Source: Nannocystis exedens (GTDB lineage: Bacteria > Myxococcota_A > Polyangia > Nannocystales > Nannocystaceae). Taken from it: a stretch of DNA of 64,000 nucleotides. The position numbers and the translations under genes were made by a program. The DNA lies in the NCBI RefSeq assembly GCF_002343915.1, contig NZ_NETK01000001.1, positions 1,488,001 through 1,552,000 of the forward strand. Reading direction: 5' to 3'. Under the pieces are notes generated by a model. It searched no databases. It was given only the letters and a program-made list of their open reading frames with translations, and was not told the origin of the DNA. This document shows, one piece after another, positions 37,500 to 46,937 of this stretch. Within the stretch, counting starts at the first letter, position 1. Each line of letters starts with the position of its first letter.

Positions 37500-39266
37500 A
37501 TGCTGAGAGCGAACATGCGCGCTACAATCTATTTGCTCAAGAAACTTGAGAAGGATCAAACGACAGAAGCGTACCTCGCTAAGCCTCCGAAAAAGGCAGA
37601 ACGAGTTCTACTCGGAGCGCACACCTCACCGGATAAAACGTACTGCGAAATCCATGCTTTGAAGCGACCTCCACAAGATGCAAAATGGAGCACATTTATC
37701 CCTGAGCCAATTCGTCTAAAGAACGCCGATCTCCTCAAGCAGGCACTACCGGCAGTGCTCATCGTTGCTCGCGTACACCTGAGCGATGGAATTAGATACT
37801 TTGCACTCAGCCTCGGGCTGGGACATCTTCTTGTCGACAGCGAACGAATCGAGAGAGGCTTCGGAAAAATTACGACGCTCAACAGTATTGAAAAGGTAAA
37901 ACTCGCCAATGCACGAGAGATCGGTGTAAATGCAGTACAAAAACGATTAGCTTCCAACAGCGCAGTGGACCTGGACAGGATTGGCATCCAGTTCGACTCA
38001 GAAGTTCTACTGGGGGTCTCTGGGGCTTGCGCCGAAGAAGCCTTAGCTTCCCGAGTGGGTGGAGACGACGGACTACAGATAACCGCAAAAATCAGCCTGG
38101 ACAACTTGGGCGAGAAATGCCGAAAACTCTACGAAAAGTATCAAAAAGATACCTTTAGAGTCCGGCATCCCCGGGCCGAGCGCATCAAGACGGTCAGGGA
38201 CGAGCAAACCATCAAACGGCTGAATGCAGAATTGATTAATGCGATCAACGAACGTCGCATTGACACGAAAATCTCGGCTGCATGCCCAGATCAGATCGAT
38301 TACGAGAAATTTGACGATTACTATATGTCCGGCATGGGAGACGGTGAGCATTCGATCGGCGAGTTGACTTTGGAAAATCTGTACGAGGCTCTTGGAGAGC
38401 GACAAGTAACCCTCTCAGATCTCCTCGAACGGATCCGGATTCAGGGTGTAGAAGACGGCGACGCAAGCAAGCGGGAGCCTCTTCTCGCGTACATGCGATT
38501 CGAGCATGAAGAAGACAAAACATCTTATGTCCTTACCGGACGCCAATGGTACGCGTTCTCCAAAAGCTATGTCGATGAGGTAAAAGAAAGACTAGAAGCC
38601 ATTGTCATGCCGTACGACGGACCGCCGCTTAAGGACTGGCCCAAATCGTACCCGGTGAAGAGAAAAGAGTTGGCCAAGCCCGACGACAGGATTGGATGGT
38701 ATGAGGATTTTTACAACCTGCTGTATGAAAACGAAGATAATTTCATGCATCTAGATCGAGAAAACTACACCATGGGCGAGGGCGGTGGCCATGGTCAAAT
38801 CGAGGTCTGCGATTTCTTCTACCACCCCCGTAAGATGCATTTTTGCGTCAAAAAGGAAAACAAGGCACAAACCCTCAGCCATCTATTCGCTCAGGCTAGC
38901 GTCTCCGCGGACATGTTCCGCCGTGAAGCACGATACCGGCAAGAGTTTATCAGGAGGCTGAAGTATCGCTGGCCGGCGCAATCACAGTTCTTCGAAGATT
39001 CGGAATACCTTGAAGAGATGACGTTTGTCTATTGCATCGCTCTCGAGGATGTGTCTCGGACTCCCTTCGACTCTCTGCCTGTGTTCTCCAAAGTAAATCT
39101 GCTGCGGAACGCTGCCGACATTGACGTACGCAGGCATCGTGTACAGATTTGCCTGATCCCGCTGGTCGAGCGTGTTGTTACAGAACGAAAGTTCCGTACT
39201 CTAGCCCAGCCTGAAAACCAGGCACCAGGCCGCAAACTCACCAAGCGACCCAAAAATGCCAAATAA
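37500..39266 (+). CDS. TIGR04141/DUF6119-family sporadically distributed protein
   Basis: The 588-aa protein (ATG 37500, or 37515 giving MRATIYLLKKLEKDQTTEAY) opens with the family's TIYLLK motif. It continues with ILIVARVHLSDGIRYFALSL and GLGHLLVDSERIERGFGKIT, TTLNSIEKVKLANAREI, and later HIEV-like GGGHGQIEVCDFFYHPRKMH, FCVKKENKAQTLSHLFAQAS. These blocks match the TIGR04141 (DUF6119) family as I know it: large, sporadic, of unknown activity, often among defence genes. No nuclease or ATPase motif is visible. Codon use is much lower in GC than all neighbours, a sign of transfer. It sits between the CRISPR array and worn repeat remnants, so it lies in the array's trailer. Confidence 0.82.
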   Translation: MLRANMRATIYLLKKLEKDQTTEAYLAKPPKKAERVLLGAHTSPDKTYCEIHALKRPPQDAKWSTFIPEPIRLKNADLLKQALPAVLIVARVHLSDGIRYFALSLGLGHLLVDSERIERGFGKITTLNSIEKVKLANAREIGVNAVQKRLASNSAVDLDRIGIQFDSEVLLGVSGACAEEALASRVGGDDGLQITAKISLDNLGEKCRKLYEKYQKDTFRVRHPRAERIKTVRDEQTIKRLNAELINAINERRIDTKISAACPDQIDYEKFDDYYMSGMGDGEHSIGELTLENLYEALGERQVTLSDLLERIRIQGVEDGDASKREPLLAYMRFEHEEDKTSYVLTGRQWYAFSKSYVDEVKERLEAIVMPYDGPPLKDWPKSYPVKRKELAKPDDRIGWYEDFYNLLYENEDNFMHLDRENYTMGEGGGHGQIEVCDFFYHPRKMHFCVKKENKAQTLSHLFAQASVSADMFRREARYRQEFIRRLKYRWPAQSQFFEDSEYLEEMTFVYCIALEDVSRTPFDSLPVFSKVNLLRNAADIDVRRHRVQICLIPLVERVVTERKFRTLAQPENQAPGRKLTKRPKNAK

Positions 39267-39369
39267 CTCATCCTGAGCCATCCGGATCTAAGTGCCCAAT
39301 TTCAACGACTCTTATACGCAGAAGAATGCCTACCGTTTCGATTCCAGCAAAACGAAACGGGCGCCGAGG

Positions 39370-39484
39370 AACTCCCCCGTTGAAGCGTCGACCAGAGCCA
39401 GAGGCCACGAGTCTCGCCGACCTCCGCCTCGGTCACCGAGGCGGCCCCGGCCCCTTGCCTCGATCACCGGGGCCTCGTTAAAGG
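39370..39484 (+). CRISPR. Degenerate CRISPR repeat remnants beyond the TIGR04141 gene
   Basis: CCCCCGTTGAAGC (about 39373-39385) is the 3' part of a repeat. After 35 nt, CCTCCGCCTCGGTCACC runs through GGCGGCCCCG (39420-39449), most of a repeat. TTGCCTCGATCACCGGGGCC then CGTTAAAGGC (about 39455-39484) is a mutated full repeat. The orientation is the same as the main array. They lie about 2.4 kb past the last good repeat. Confidence 0.85.
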
Positions 39485-39604
39485 CTGGAGATTCACAAGG
39501 AGGTGAAGGACGGCATGCAGCGAGTTCATGTACCGATTTCGACCGGTCGGGACTTTTTCAGCATCCTGGTAGGCGCTCAAGGAGCGGCCTGGCTCGGGCC
39601 GGTG

Positions 39605-40396
39605 TCACCGGGCGGTGCCCGCGATGACGGTTCCCCAGCCGTCGTAGGTCCCACCGTGCGGCAGGATGATTTTCAGAATCTCGGCGCAGAACTCGTCGGG
39701 CCATCCGTGAGCCAGAGAATCGACGCGGTGGAAATCGAGCGCCCAGCGCCGTACGTCATCCTCCAATGGCTTAGCCTCGTCGGTTCGGAAGCCGACGCTC
39801 CGGAGATCCTCCGCCGCGGCAACCGCGTCCTCGCGCGTCGGGAAATACGCCCGATGATCGACTTCCCTTGGCAGTTCGAGTTGGTCGCCCTTCGCTTCCA
39901 AGTTTTCGAGGAGCTGACGGTTAGCCATCGCTTGGAGCGATAGTGGGTCCGGGTACAAGAACCCGGTGAAGTAGTCCCACTGAGGATCGTCCTCCGTCAG
40001 CCACTCCCACTCGTAGGGTCCGAGATCGCCGATGATGGAGGCGAGCTCATCGGCGCGCACAGCCTGCGCAGCGGAGAGATAGAAGACGTAGGTAGTGCGG
40101 CCCTCACAGGTGAAGCGACCGGCGTAGATCCCATCAAGCATGGCTGAGACGCGCCCGGTGATCGCGTCCTCAACCTCACCCATCGCTTTGAGTTCCGAGG
40201 CGTCTTGAAGTCCATCCTCGCGCGGGTGGAGCAGCCTCACCCGCACCTGAAGTCGAAGCGGGTGGCTCCGGACGGGCACATGCGGGGCCAACCCCATGTC
40301 GAGCACGAAGGACGCGGGGGCTCCATCGACGGCCGCCAGGTAGACATCGAATTGCGCCTGCCAGGTAGGGCGGCCCGTGTCTGTCTTCCGTTTCAT
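39605..40396 (-). CDS. DUF695/RraB-type immunity protein
   Basis: ATG 40396 overlaps the stop of the RHS toxin gene (ATGA), so it is translated right after it. The 263-aa protein has an N-terminal DUF695-like domain (WQAQFDVYLAAVDGAPASFV, TYVFYLSAAQAVRADELASI, YEWEWLTEDDPQWDYFTGFL) and a C-terminal RraB-like domain (PREVDHRAYFPTREDAVAAA, EDLRSVGFRTDEAKPLEDDV). This pairing is common in immunity proteins beside polymorphic toxins; RraB itself inhibits RNase E. It most likely neutralises the nuclease-like tail of the toxin. The gene ends about 120 bp from the CRISPR remnants. Confidence 0.85.
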   Translation of the reverse strand: MKRKTDTGRPTWQAQFDVYLAAVDGAPASFVLDMGLAPHVPVRSHPLRLQVRVRLLHPREDGLQDASELKAMGEVEDAITGRVSAMLDGIYAGRFTCEGRTTYVFYLSAAQAVRADELASIIGDLGPYEWEWLTEDDPQWDYFTGFLYPDPLSLQAMANRQLLENLEAKGDQLELPREVDHRAYFPTREDAVAAAEDLRSVGFRTDEAKPLEDDVRRWALDFHRVDSLAHGWPDEFCAEILKIILPHGGTYDGWGTVIAGTAR

Positions 40397-43300
40397 TCTC
40401 CGAACTCCTGTTTGGCAGCCGCCCTGTAGGTCGCTCCCTTGCGGTTGCGCGGCGAGATTCCGTTGATCTTGTTGCCAGAGGTGCCGCCCGACTTCTGGGC
40501 CCCGCCGTGCTTCTCGATGAGAAACTGCTCGCGGCCGCGGATCGCAGCGGGATTGCCCGACGACCTGTCCAACTGAGCAGAGCCGTAGCCTTGGGCGTTC
40601 ATGTGGTGGCTCGAGTCGCGCTGGATGACGTTGTCCTGCGGATTCCCGGTACCGCTTGTCCGCCCAGAGTATACCTGCCCGGTCGTCGGGTTCGTCTTCG
40701 TGTAAGTCTGATACGTGGCCTGCCCGCCCGCGGGGGTGCTGGGGGCGTACTTCTTGGCGGCGTCAGTGACGTCCCTGCGTTCTGCGCGCTTGGCGGCGTT
40801 CGCGGCCTTGTCGGTCCCGCGGACCCAGCGGTAGGTGCTCTTGATGTCGCCGGCGCTGATGGGCAGCGCCTCGCTGGCGAGCGACAGTGCCGAGAGGACG
40901 CGGGCACCGATGCCGGCCTCGGCGCTGGCGACGGTCACGACGTCGTCGGCGATGCCGGAGAACTCGTCGACCTTGTCCCAGCCCTTGTAGACGGCCTTGC
41001 CGAGCGCCTTGCCGGTCTTGACGATCCAGGAGATCCAGCCGTGGCCGGTCGGGTCGGTGTTGGCGATCGGGTTGTTGGCGGCGTAGCGGTAGAGGTTGCG
41101 CTCGCCGGGCTCGTCGAGTCGCTCGGCGGGGTTCAGCAGGTGCAGCGGATCGGGGCTGGCCCAGCGGCCGAGCGCGGGGAGGTAGTGGCGCGCGCCAATG
41201 GCGATGGCGCTGCTGGGCGCGTCGTCCTCCTTGCCGGTGAAGCGGTAGACCGGGCCGGCGGCGTCGCCGGAGCGCCAGGCGAGGCGGGCGGCGCCGTAGG
41301 GCTCGGCGGCATCGCGGGCGAGCGGGCGACCCTGGTGGTCGAGGACGAGGGCGGCGGAGCCGAGGCGGTCGGCGGCGTGATAGCGAGTGTGCTCGTCCGG
41401 GATGAGCGGGCGCGCAGTGCTTCCGTGGTGGCGGCAGCTCAGGGCGGTGAGGCCGGCGAGCACGAGGGCCGCGGCGGGCGCCCAGCCACGAGGCCGCGCG
41501 GGGGGGCCGAGCTGGCGGGTCAGGAGCGCGAGGGCGGCGAGCATGAGGGCCGCGAGGGCGACCAGGCTGAGCGGGGGGCCGCGGCTCGGGTGGACGGCAG
41601 CGACGGCCTGGGCGGGAAGCTCGGCGAAGCCGGCCGGGGGCATCGGAACGGCGCTCTCGGCGATGCGCTCGCCGGCGAAGAAAATCCAGCGGACGAGCTG
41701 GCCGTCGCGGACCTCGACGTCGCGGCTGAGGTACAGGGTCTCGTGCTCGAGCCCGCCGCGGGCGTTGTACTCACGTCGGATCGCCCGCTCGCCGGTGTAG
41801 TCGTAGACGTGCTCGACGCGGCGGCCGTCGTCGGCGGCGAACGCCTGCACACGGCCGTGCGGGTCGAAGCGCCACGCACCGGGTGTGAGCGGGCCCTCGC
41901 CCGTGACCTCGGCGAGCTGGCCGGCGGCATCATAAGTGAGACGCTGGGCGTTCAGGCTGACGGCGGCGTGCGGGCGCGCGGGGTCGTAGGCGAGCGTGCG
42001 TCCAGCTTGCTCGAGCAGGTTGCCGTCGTCGCTGTAGCGCCAGCTCGAGGTCTTGCCGTGGGCGGTACTGGCGACGAGGCGGCGCAGGTCGTCGTAGACG
42101 TAGGACTGCGACAGCGAGAAGCCCTCGGCGGCGAGATGGTCGCGAGTCTCGGCGAGCTGGCCGGCGACGTCGTAGCGGTGCGCGAGGTCGAGGAGAGTGG
42201 TCGATTTGTGGGCGACACGCTGGCTGAGGACGCGGCCGGCGTGGTCGAGCTCGCGGGTGAGCTCGACACCTGGCGCGAGGGACATGTGGTTCCAGCGGGC
42301 GAGCGCGTCGTACTCGGCTTCGGCAAAGGGGTTCGGCACCTCGAGGCCGCGTGCGGTGTAGGCGTGATCGAGGGTGCTGCCGTCCGCGTAGATGTCGCGG
42401 AGCGGCCGGCCCTGTGCGTCGTATACGTGGGCGTTGGAGAGGGTTACGGCGCCGCGCGGGGTGTCGAATCTGCGGGTCGTGCGGACGACGCGGCCGCGGG
42501 CGTCGTGGGTGAAGTCGACGCGGCCGGCGTCGTCCTCGGCGGCGACGAGCTGACCGCGCGCGAACGGGCCGCCGTCGTCGTAGAAGCGGCGGATCGCGCT
42601 GACCTGCGCGCCGCGGGCATTGAAGGCGCGTTCGTCGGTGAGACGGCCGATCGGGTCGAACGCCCAGGTCACGCGGGCGCCGGTGGCGTCGATGCGCTCG
42701 ATCAGGCGACCGGTGGCGTCGAAGAATTGGCGGACGTGGCCGGAGTCGGGCGAGTGGATGTCGGTGAGGCGGCCGCCGCCGTCGTGGGTGTAGATGGTGC
42801 GATGACCCTCGGGATCGACGTGCGCGGTGACGCGGCTGGCCGCGTCGTGTTCGTAGCGGTGAGTGATGCTACGGCCTTCCACAACGGTCGTGATGGCGAC
42901 GATGCGGCCGAGGCCGTCGTGCTCGGTGCGCTCGGGCGTGCATGTGTATGGCGGCTCGGGGTGCAGGTCTTCGTGGTCGCGGCGTTCGAGCGCGAGCGGG
43001 AGATACGCCGTCGCGGTCTCGTAGCCGTCGGCGTCACGCGTGAAGACAGCGCGACCGAGAGCGTCGTGGCGGGTGACGCTCGGCGGCGGAGCGCTGGAGA
43101 GCTCGACGATCGCGCCGGGCGTCAGCGCTGATGCGGGTAGCGGGGCGCCGGCGCGCAGCTCGACGACCTCGCCGCGCGCGCCACAGCGGCGCGCCGCGCT
43201 GAGGATCGCACCGGTGCCGGGGTCGTCCTGGGTGACGTCGAGGACGGCGCGGCCCAGGCCGTCCAGGTGCGTCACGACGCGCTCGACGTCGGGCTCGCCG

Positions 43301-46300
43301 CTGATGCGCCGGCGTTCGGTGACGATCGACGGGCGCGCGATTGTGCCGTCGAGGTGGTACTCGTAGCGCGTCGTCGGCAGCTCGGCGGTGTCGCCGGGCT
43401 CGATCTCGGCGACCAGGCGGCCGAGGCCGTCGTACTCCGCGCGCGTCGTCGCGCCGCTCGGTGCGGTGACGCTCCGCGGCAGGCCGAAGCGCGCGTCCCA
43501 CGTCGCGGTCGTGACGAGGTCGCCCGCACCGCGGAGCACAAAGCGCTCCTCGATCGGGAACAGGCCAGCGTCGTCGTACTGGCGGCGCAGGGTGCCGCCC
43601 TCGGCGTCGCGGAGCTGGGTGACGTTTCCGTGGGCGTCGACTCGCTGCCGTAGGGTCTGGGCCCAGGCGTCGCCGGCGAGCCAGGTCTCGGTGCGAGCGA
43701 TGACACCACGCGCGTCGGCCTGTCCTAAAGGCAAGCCTTGCTCGGGCTCGCCGTCGTAGTAGGTGCGCGTCGTGGTGATCTGGGTGCCGTCCGCGGCGGC
43801 GACGAGCTCCTCGGCGACGCGGTCGCGCGGGCCGTCGTCTGCGGCGGGCTCGGCGTAGATGTAGGTCGTGATCCGCTCGTCGCCCGGCAGGTCGACGCCG
43901 GTCTTGAGGTCGACGCGACCGAGGGCACGCTCCTCGAGGACGTTGCCCCACTCGTCGTGGTCCCATTCCGAGCGCACGCGGGCGGCGGCGGACTCGGGGC
44001 CGGCCTCGAGGTGCGTCGTGTCGGTGGCGACGCGGTGGACGGCGCGGACGCCCGGCGCGGGCGTGTCGACCTCGAGGGTGTGTTCTTCGCGGACGAGGAC
44101 ACCGCGCGGGCTCGCGGTCTCGCTGGTGAGGGGCTGGAGCTTGCGCGCCTCGTCGGTCTGGCCGAGGTCGTAGCGCGTGGTGGTGATCGCGGGCTCGGTG
44201 AAGTCGTCGCCGGCGCTCGCCTCGCGCAGCTCGGCGAAGCCGCGGAACTCGCCGCGGGCGGGGTCGTACCAGCCGTCGCGGACGTGATGCTCGGTGGTGT
44301 GCGACCAGGGCGTGTGCGCGTCGGTCTCGTGCGAACGGGTGAGCACCGGCAAGGCGGTCGGCGGGGTCGTCGTCCACGGCGCGCCGGCGTCGGAGTCCGC
44401 GGCGGCGAGCGCCGCGGCCGAGGTGTAGGTGAATTCGCGGGCGTAGCCGAGGTCGGTGCGCACGCGAGCGAGCAGTCCCGGGCGCTCGGCCAAGGACCAC
44501 ACGCGCCAGGGCTGCGAGCCATCCGTATCGACGCGCAGCACGTCGACGGTGCCGCTCGCGTCGACGTCGCTGAGGATCACGACCTCGTCGGCCTCGAGCG
44601 CCGGCCAGGCGACGCTGGCCGCGAGGGCGACCGAGCCGTCGTGCTGATTGGTATAGAGGTCGAGCGAGCTGCCGCCGAGCCGCACGAGGTCGGCGGCGCC
44701 GTCGCCGTTGAGATCGGCGAACTCCCAGCGCTCGCTGACTTGCATCGCCGGCACGCCCGCGAGATCCACCGGCTCGGCGAACAGGCCCAGCCCCTCGCCT
44801 GCGGCGACGAGGACGCGGCCCTCGCTCGGCAGGATGCGGACGAGATCGGGCAGGCGATCGCCGTCGAGGTCGGCGAGCTGTACGCCAGGATCGCCGAGAC
44901 GCATCCCGGCCGGCGGTGGCGGGACGGGATCCGCAGGCTGGTAGCCGGGGGCGGCGTGGTGGCGGAGCCAGATCCATCCGTCAGCGTCGTCGTGGCGCAG
45001 AACGTCGACGCGGCTGTCGAGGTTGAGATCGACGAGCGCGACATTCGTGGCAGTCAGGTCGAAGCCGAGATCGACGGTGATCGGCGACGCCTCTGCGAAT
45101 GGCATGACGCCACCGGTGAATGCCCACAGTTCGCCCTCGGCGGGTTGCGCGAGCAGATCTTCGATGCCGTCGCCAGTGAGATCGGCGAAGCGCGCGGTCT
45201 TGGTGAGGGCTACTGCCGGCGCCGGGAACTCGGACCACACCTCGGCGAGCGCGTCGCCGCGGCCCTTGCGGTAGCGCCAGCTGTCTCCGGTCGCGTCGAG
45301 AAGGTCGGGCAGCGCGTCGCCGTCGAGGTCGACCCAGGCGCGGCCGTCTGCGGTCGGGTCGAGCGCGGGGGCGTGCGCGAGCTCGAGGACGCGGGGCTCG
45401 TCGTCGGCGCGGGTGTAGTCGAGGTGCCAGGGCGGGAGCGCTATGCCGTCGGCGGCGATGGTGTCGATCCGCGTGAGCACGCTCGCCGGGGTCATCACGC
45501 TGCGGGCGTAGGTCAGCGTCGTCGCGCGCACGAGGGCGCCGTCGACCTCGGTGGTGAGCGAGCGCAGGCGGTGGCGCAGCGCGACGGGGAAGCCGGGGGC
45601 GCGCGTGCGCACGACGTCGGGGCGCTCCTCGTAGTCGAGGCGCACGGCAGCGCGGCCGTCGTTGTAGACGATCGCGGAGAGCAGCGGCGCGGTCGAGCCG
45701 GATGCGCGGGTGTACTCGAAGTCGATGCGGTTGCCGTGGACGTCGGTGATCGCGGAGAGCTCGAGGCGGTAGTCGCCGGCGTCGCCAGAGAGGCGTGCGT
45801 CGTCGGTGAGGCCGAACAGGTAGCCGGTGCCGTCGGTCGTGACGGCCGACATGGCGCCGCCGGGCAAGGCGCGAACGATCAAGGGCGGGCCCTGCTCGAT
45901 CCGCTCGCGGAAGACGCCCGGCGCGACCTTCGTCAGCTCTTCGCCGCCGCCGAGGCCGCGAAGGACCCACGCGTCGGTGTCGTCGTAGCGCGGGATGCCG
46001 AACCGGAGGGAGCGCTCGAGCGCAGGCAGGCCCAGCGACCAGCCGAGGCCGAGCACACCGGCGCCCTCCCCTGCGCTGTAGGTCAGCGCGAGCTGGGGCT
46101 CCAGCCCCGCGCGGCCGGGCGGGACGTCGATCGGGTAGCTGAGCGACGGCAGGCCGCTCGCGGGGCTCACGTCGTAGCCCTGGCCGAAGCCCTCGATCGA
46201 GGCCGGGCCCTTGGGGAGATTGATGGCAGTCGCAAGCGTGGCGCTGGTGTCGGCGCGGGCGGTGCCGGCGGCGAAGACGAGCGCGAGGGAGATCGCAGAT

Positions 46301-46314
46301 GTTCGCAGGGACAT
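40393..46314 (-). CDS. Secreted SpvB/RHS (TcB-TcC-like) toxin with GIY-YIG-like tail
   Basis: The 1973-aa protein has a Sec signal (MSLRTSAISLALVFAAGTAR). Domains in order: SpvB (about 30-310: GFGQGYDVSPASGLPSLSYP, GLGWSLGLPALERS); FG-GAP/VCBS repeats (about 330-640: DLTGDGIEDLLAQ, DLNGDGAADLVRLG); TcdB-middle-like region (about 640-760); RHS/YD repeats (about 900-1560: YDGLGRLVAEIEP, HDARGRVVRTTRR). Two hydrophobic helices interrupt at about 1577-1630 (LVALAALMLAALALL). The RHS core closes with LYRYAANNPIANTDPTGHG (about 1750). The last 110 residues form a variable toxin: YQTYTKTNPTTGQVYSGRTS and IRGREQFLIEKHGG match the GIY-YIG nuclease pattern. The immunity gene overlaps its stop. Confidence 0.9.
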   Translation of the reverse strand: MSLRTSAISLALVFAAGTARADTSATLATAINLPKGPASIEGFGQGYDVSPASGLPSLSYPIDVPPGRAGLEPQLALTYSAGEGAGVLGLGWSLGLPALERSLRFGIPRYDDTDAWVLRGLGGGEELTKVAPGVFRERIEQGPPLIVRALPGGAMSAVTTDGTGYLFGLTDDARLSGDAGDYRLELSAITDVHGNRIDFEYTRASGSTAPLLSAIVYNDGRAAVRLDYEERPDVVRTRAPGFPVALRHRLRSLTTEVDGALVRATTLTYARSVMTPASVLTRIDTIAADGIALPPWHLDYTRADDEPRVLELAHAPALDPTADGRAWVDLDGDALPDLLDATGDSWRYRKGRGDALAEVWSEFPAPAVALTKTARFADLTGDGIEDLLAQPAEGELWAFTGGVMPFAEASPITVDLGFDLTATNVALVDLNLDSRVDVLRHDDADGWIWLRHHAAPGYQPADPVPPPPAGMRLGDPGVQLADLDGDRLPDLVRILPSEGRVLVAAGEGLGLFAEPVDLAGVPAMQVSERWEFADLNGDGAADLVRLGGSSLDLYTNQHDGSVALAASVAWPALEADEVVILSDVDASGTVDVLRVDTDGSQPWRVWSLAERPGLLARVRTDLGYAREFTYTSAAALAAADSDAGAPWTTTPPTALPVLTRSHETDAHTPWSHTTEHHVRDGWYDPARGEFRGFAELREASAGDDFTEPAITTTRYDLGQTDEARKLQPLTSETASPRGVLVREEHTLEVDTPAPGVRAVHRVATDTTHLEAGPESAAARVRSEWDHDEWGNVLEERALGRVDLKTGVDLPGDERITTYIYAEPAADDGPRDRVAEELVAAADGTQITTTRTYYDGEPEQGLPLGQADARGVIARTETWLAGDAWAQTLRQRVDAHGNVTQLRDAEGGTLRRQYDDAGLFPIEERFVLRGAGDLVTTATWDARFGLPRSVTAPSGATTRAEYDGLGRLVAEIEPGDTAELPTTRYEYHLDGTIARPSIVTERRRISGEPDVERVVTHLDGLGRAVLDVTQDDPGTGAILSAARRCGARGEVVELRAGAPLPASALTPGAIVELSSAPPPSVTRHDALGRAVFTRDADGYETATAYLPLALERRDHEDLHPEPPYTCTPERTEHDGLGRIVAITTVVEGRSITHRYEHDAASRVTAHVDPEGHRTIYTHDGGGRLTDIHSPDSGHVRQFFDATGRLIERIDATGARVTWAFDPIGRLTDERAFNARGAQVSAIRRFYDDGGPFARGQLVAAEDDAGRVDFTHDARGRVVRTTRRFDTPRGAVTLSNAHVYDAQGRPLRDIYADGSTLDHAYTARGLEVPNPFAEAEYDALARWNHMSLAPGVELTRELDHAGRVLSQRVAHKSTTLLDLAHRYDVAGQLAETRDHLAAEGFSLSQSYVYDDLRRLVASTAHGKTSSWRYSDDGNLLEQAGRTLAYDPARPHAAVSLNAQRLTYDAAGQLAEVTGEGPLTPGAWRFDPHGRVQAFAADDGRRVEHVYDYTGERAIRREYNARGGLEHETLYLSRDVEVRDGQLVRWIFFAGERIAESAVPMPPAGFAELPAQAVAAVHPSRGPPLSLVALAALMLAALALLTRQLGPPARPRGWAPAAALVLAGLTALSCRHHGSTARPLIPDEHTRYHAADRLGSAALVLDHQGRPLARDAAEPYGAARLAWRSGDAAGPVYRFTGKEDDAPSSAIAIGARHYLPALGRWASPDPLHLLNPAERLDEPGERNLYRYAANNPIANTDPTGHGWISWIVKTGKALGKAVYKGWDKVDEFSGIADDVVTVASAEAGIGARVLSALSLASEALPISAGDIKSTYRWVRGTDKAANAAKRAERRDVTDAAKKYAPSTPAGGQATYQTYTKTNPTTGQVYSGRTSGTGNPQDNVIQRDSSHHMNAQGYGSAQLDRSSGNPAAIRGREQFLIEKHGGAQKSGGTSGNKINGISPRNRKGATYRAAAKQEFGE

Positions 46315-46403
46315 GTCGAGCCTTTCGCGAGGCGAAGAGACGAAGGCAGGAACAGCGCGCCGTCCGGGCGCGTGACGCTTACGAGAAGCGCGTCCTGGGC
46401 GTG

Positions 46404-46931
46404 CTACAGGTCGCCGAGGAGAGCGCCGAAGGTCGGTGCGCGCAGCCAGTCGGTTACGTCTTCGGCGAGCTCGCCGGTGACGTGCTCGAGCAGGTCACAC
46501 GTGCTGCGGTAGTAGCCGCCGAGATACGCGTTCCCCATCGACCTCTGCGCGGTGAAGCTGGCGACGACTTCGCCGTCTTCGAGCAGTCGGCCGAGCAGCG
46601 TCACGGACTTGGCACCCGAGAGCCCGCCGCCGCTCTCGCCCGCGACGCGAGCGAAGCGCATCACCAGGACGCGGCCGCGCAGGCCCTCGTAGCCGCTGAC
46701 GAGGCCGATCCGGAAGTAACGCTCGGCTTCATCCTCGAGCTCTTCGATCAGCTTCTCGGCGAGCTCGCACTCGCGGATCTCACCCATGACCCCGCTGTCC
46801 TCGGCGAAGCTGACCGACGTGACCATCGCGAGAGGGGGGCGCTGGCTTGGTGGAACTCGGCCGGCGCAAGCGCTCACGCATGCGAGCGCGAGGACCGACA
46901 GGCGAGCTCGGCTGGTACGGTGCGCGTCCAT
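46404..46931 (-). CDS. Small lipoprotein of the toxin operon
   Basis: The 175-aa product begins MDAHRTSRARLSVLALACVS followed by ACAGRVPP, with the lipid cysteine at about 22. The mature part (VSFAEDSGVMGEIRECELAE, RVLVMRFARVAGESGGGLSG, TLLGRLLEDGEVVASFTAQR) is alpha/beta. It resembles small outer-membrane lipoproteins that modulate envelope assembly, but no family can be named with confidence. It lies 6 bp after the 1282-aa gene and 89 bp before the RHS gene on the same strand, so it belongs to that operon and may anchor or chaperone the toxin at the outer membrane. Confidence 0.75.
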   Translation of the reverse strand: MDAHRTSRARLSVLALACVSACAGRVPPSQRPPLAMVTSVSFAEDSGVMGEIRECELAEKLIEELEDEAERYFRIGLVSGYEGLRGRVLVMRFARVAGESGGGLSGAKSVTLLGRLLEDGEVVASFTAQRSMGNAYLGGYYRSTCDLLEHVTGELAEDVTDWLRAPTFGALLGDL

Positions 46932-46937
46932 GGTCGG

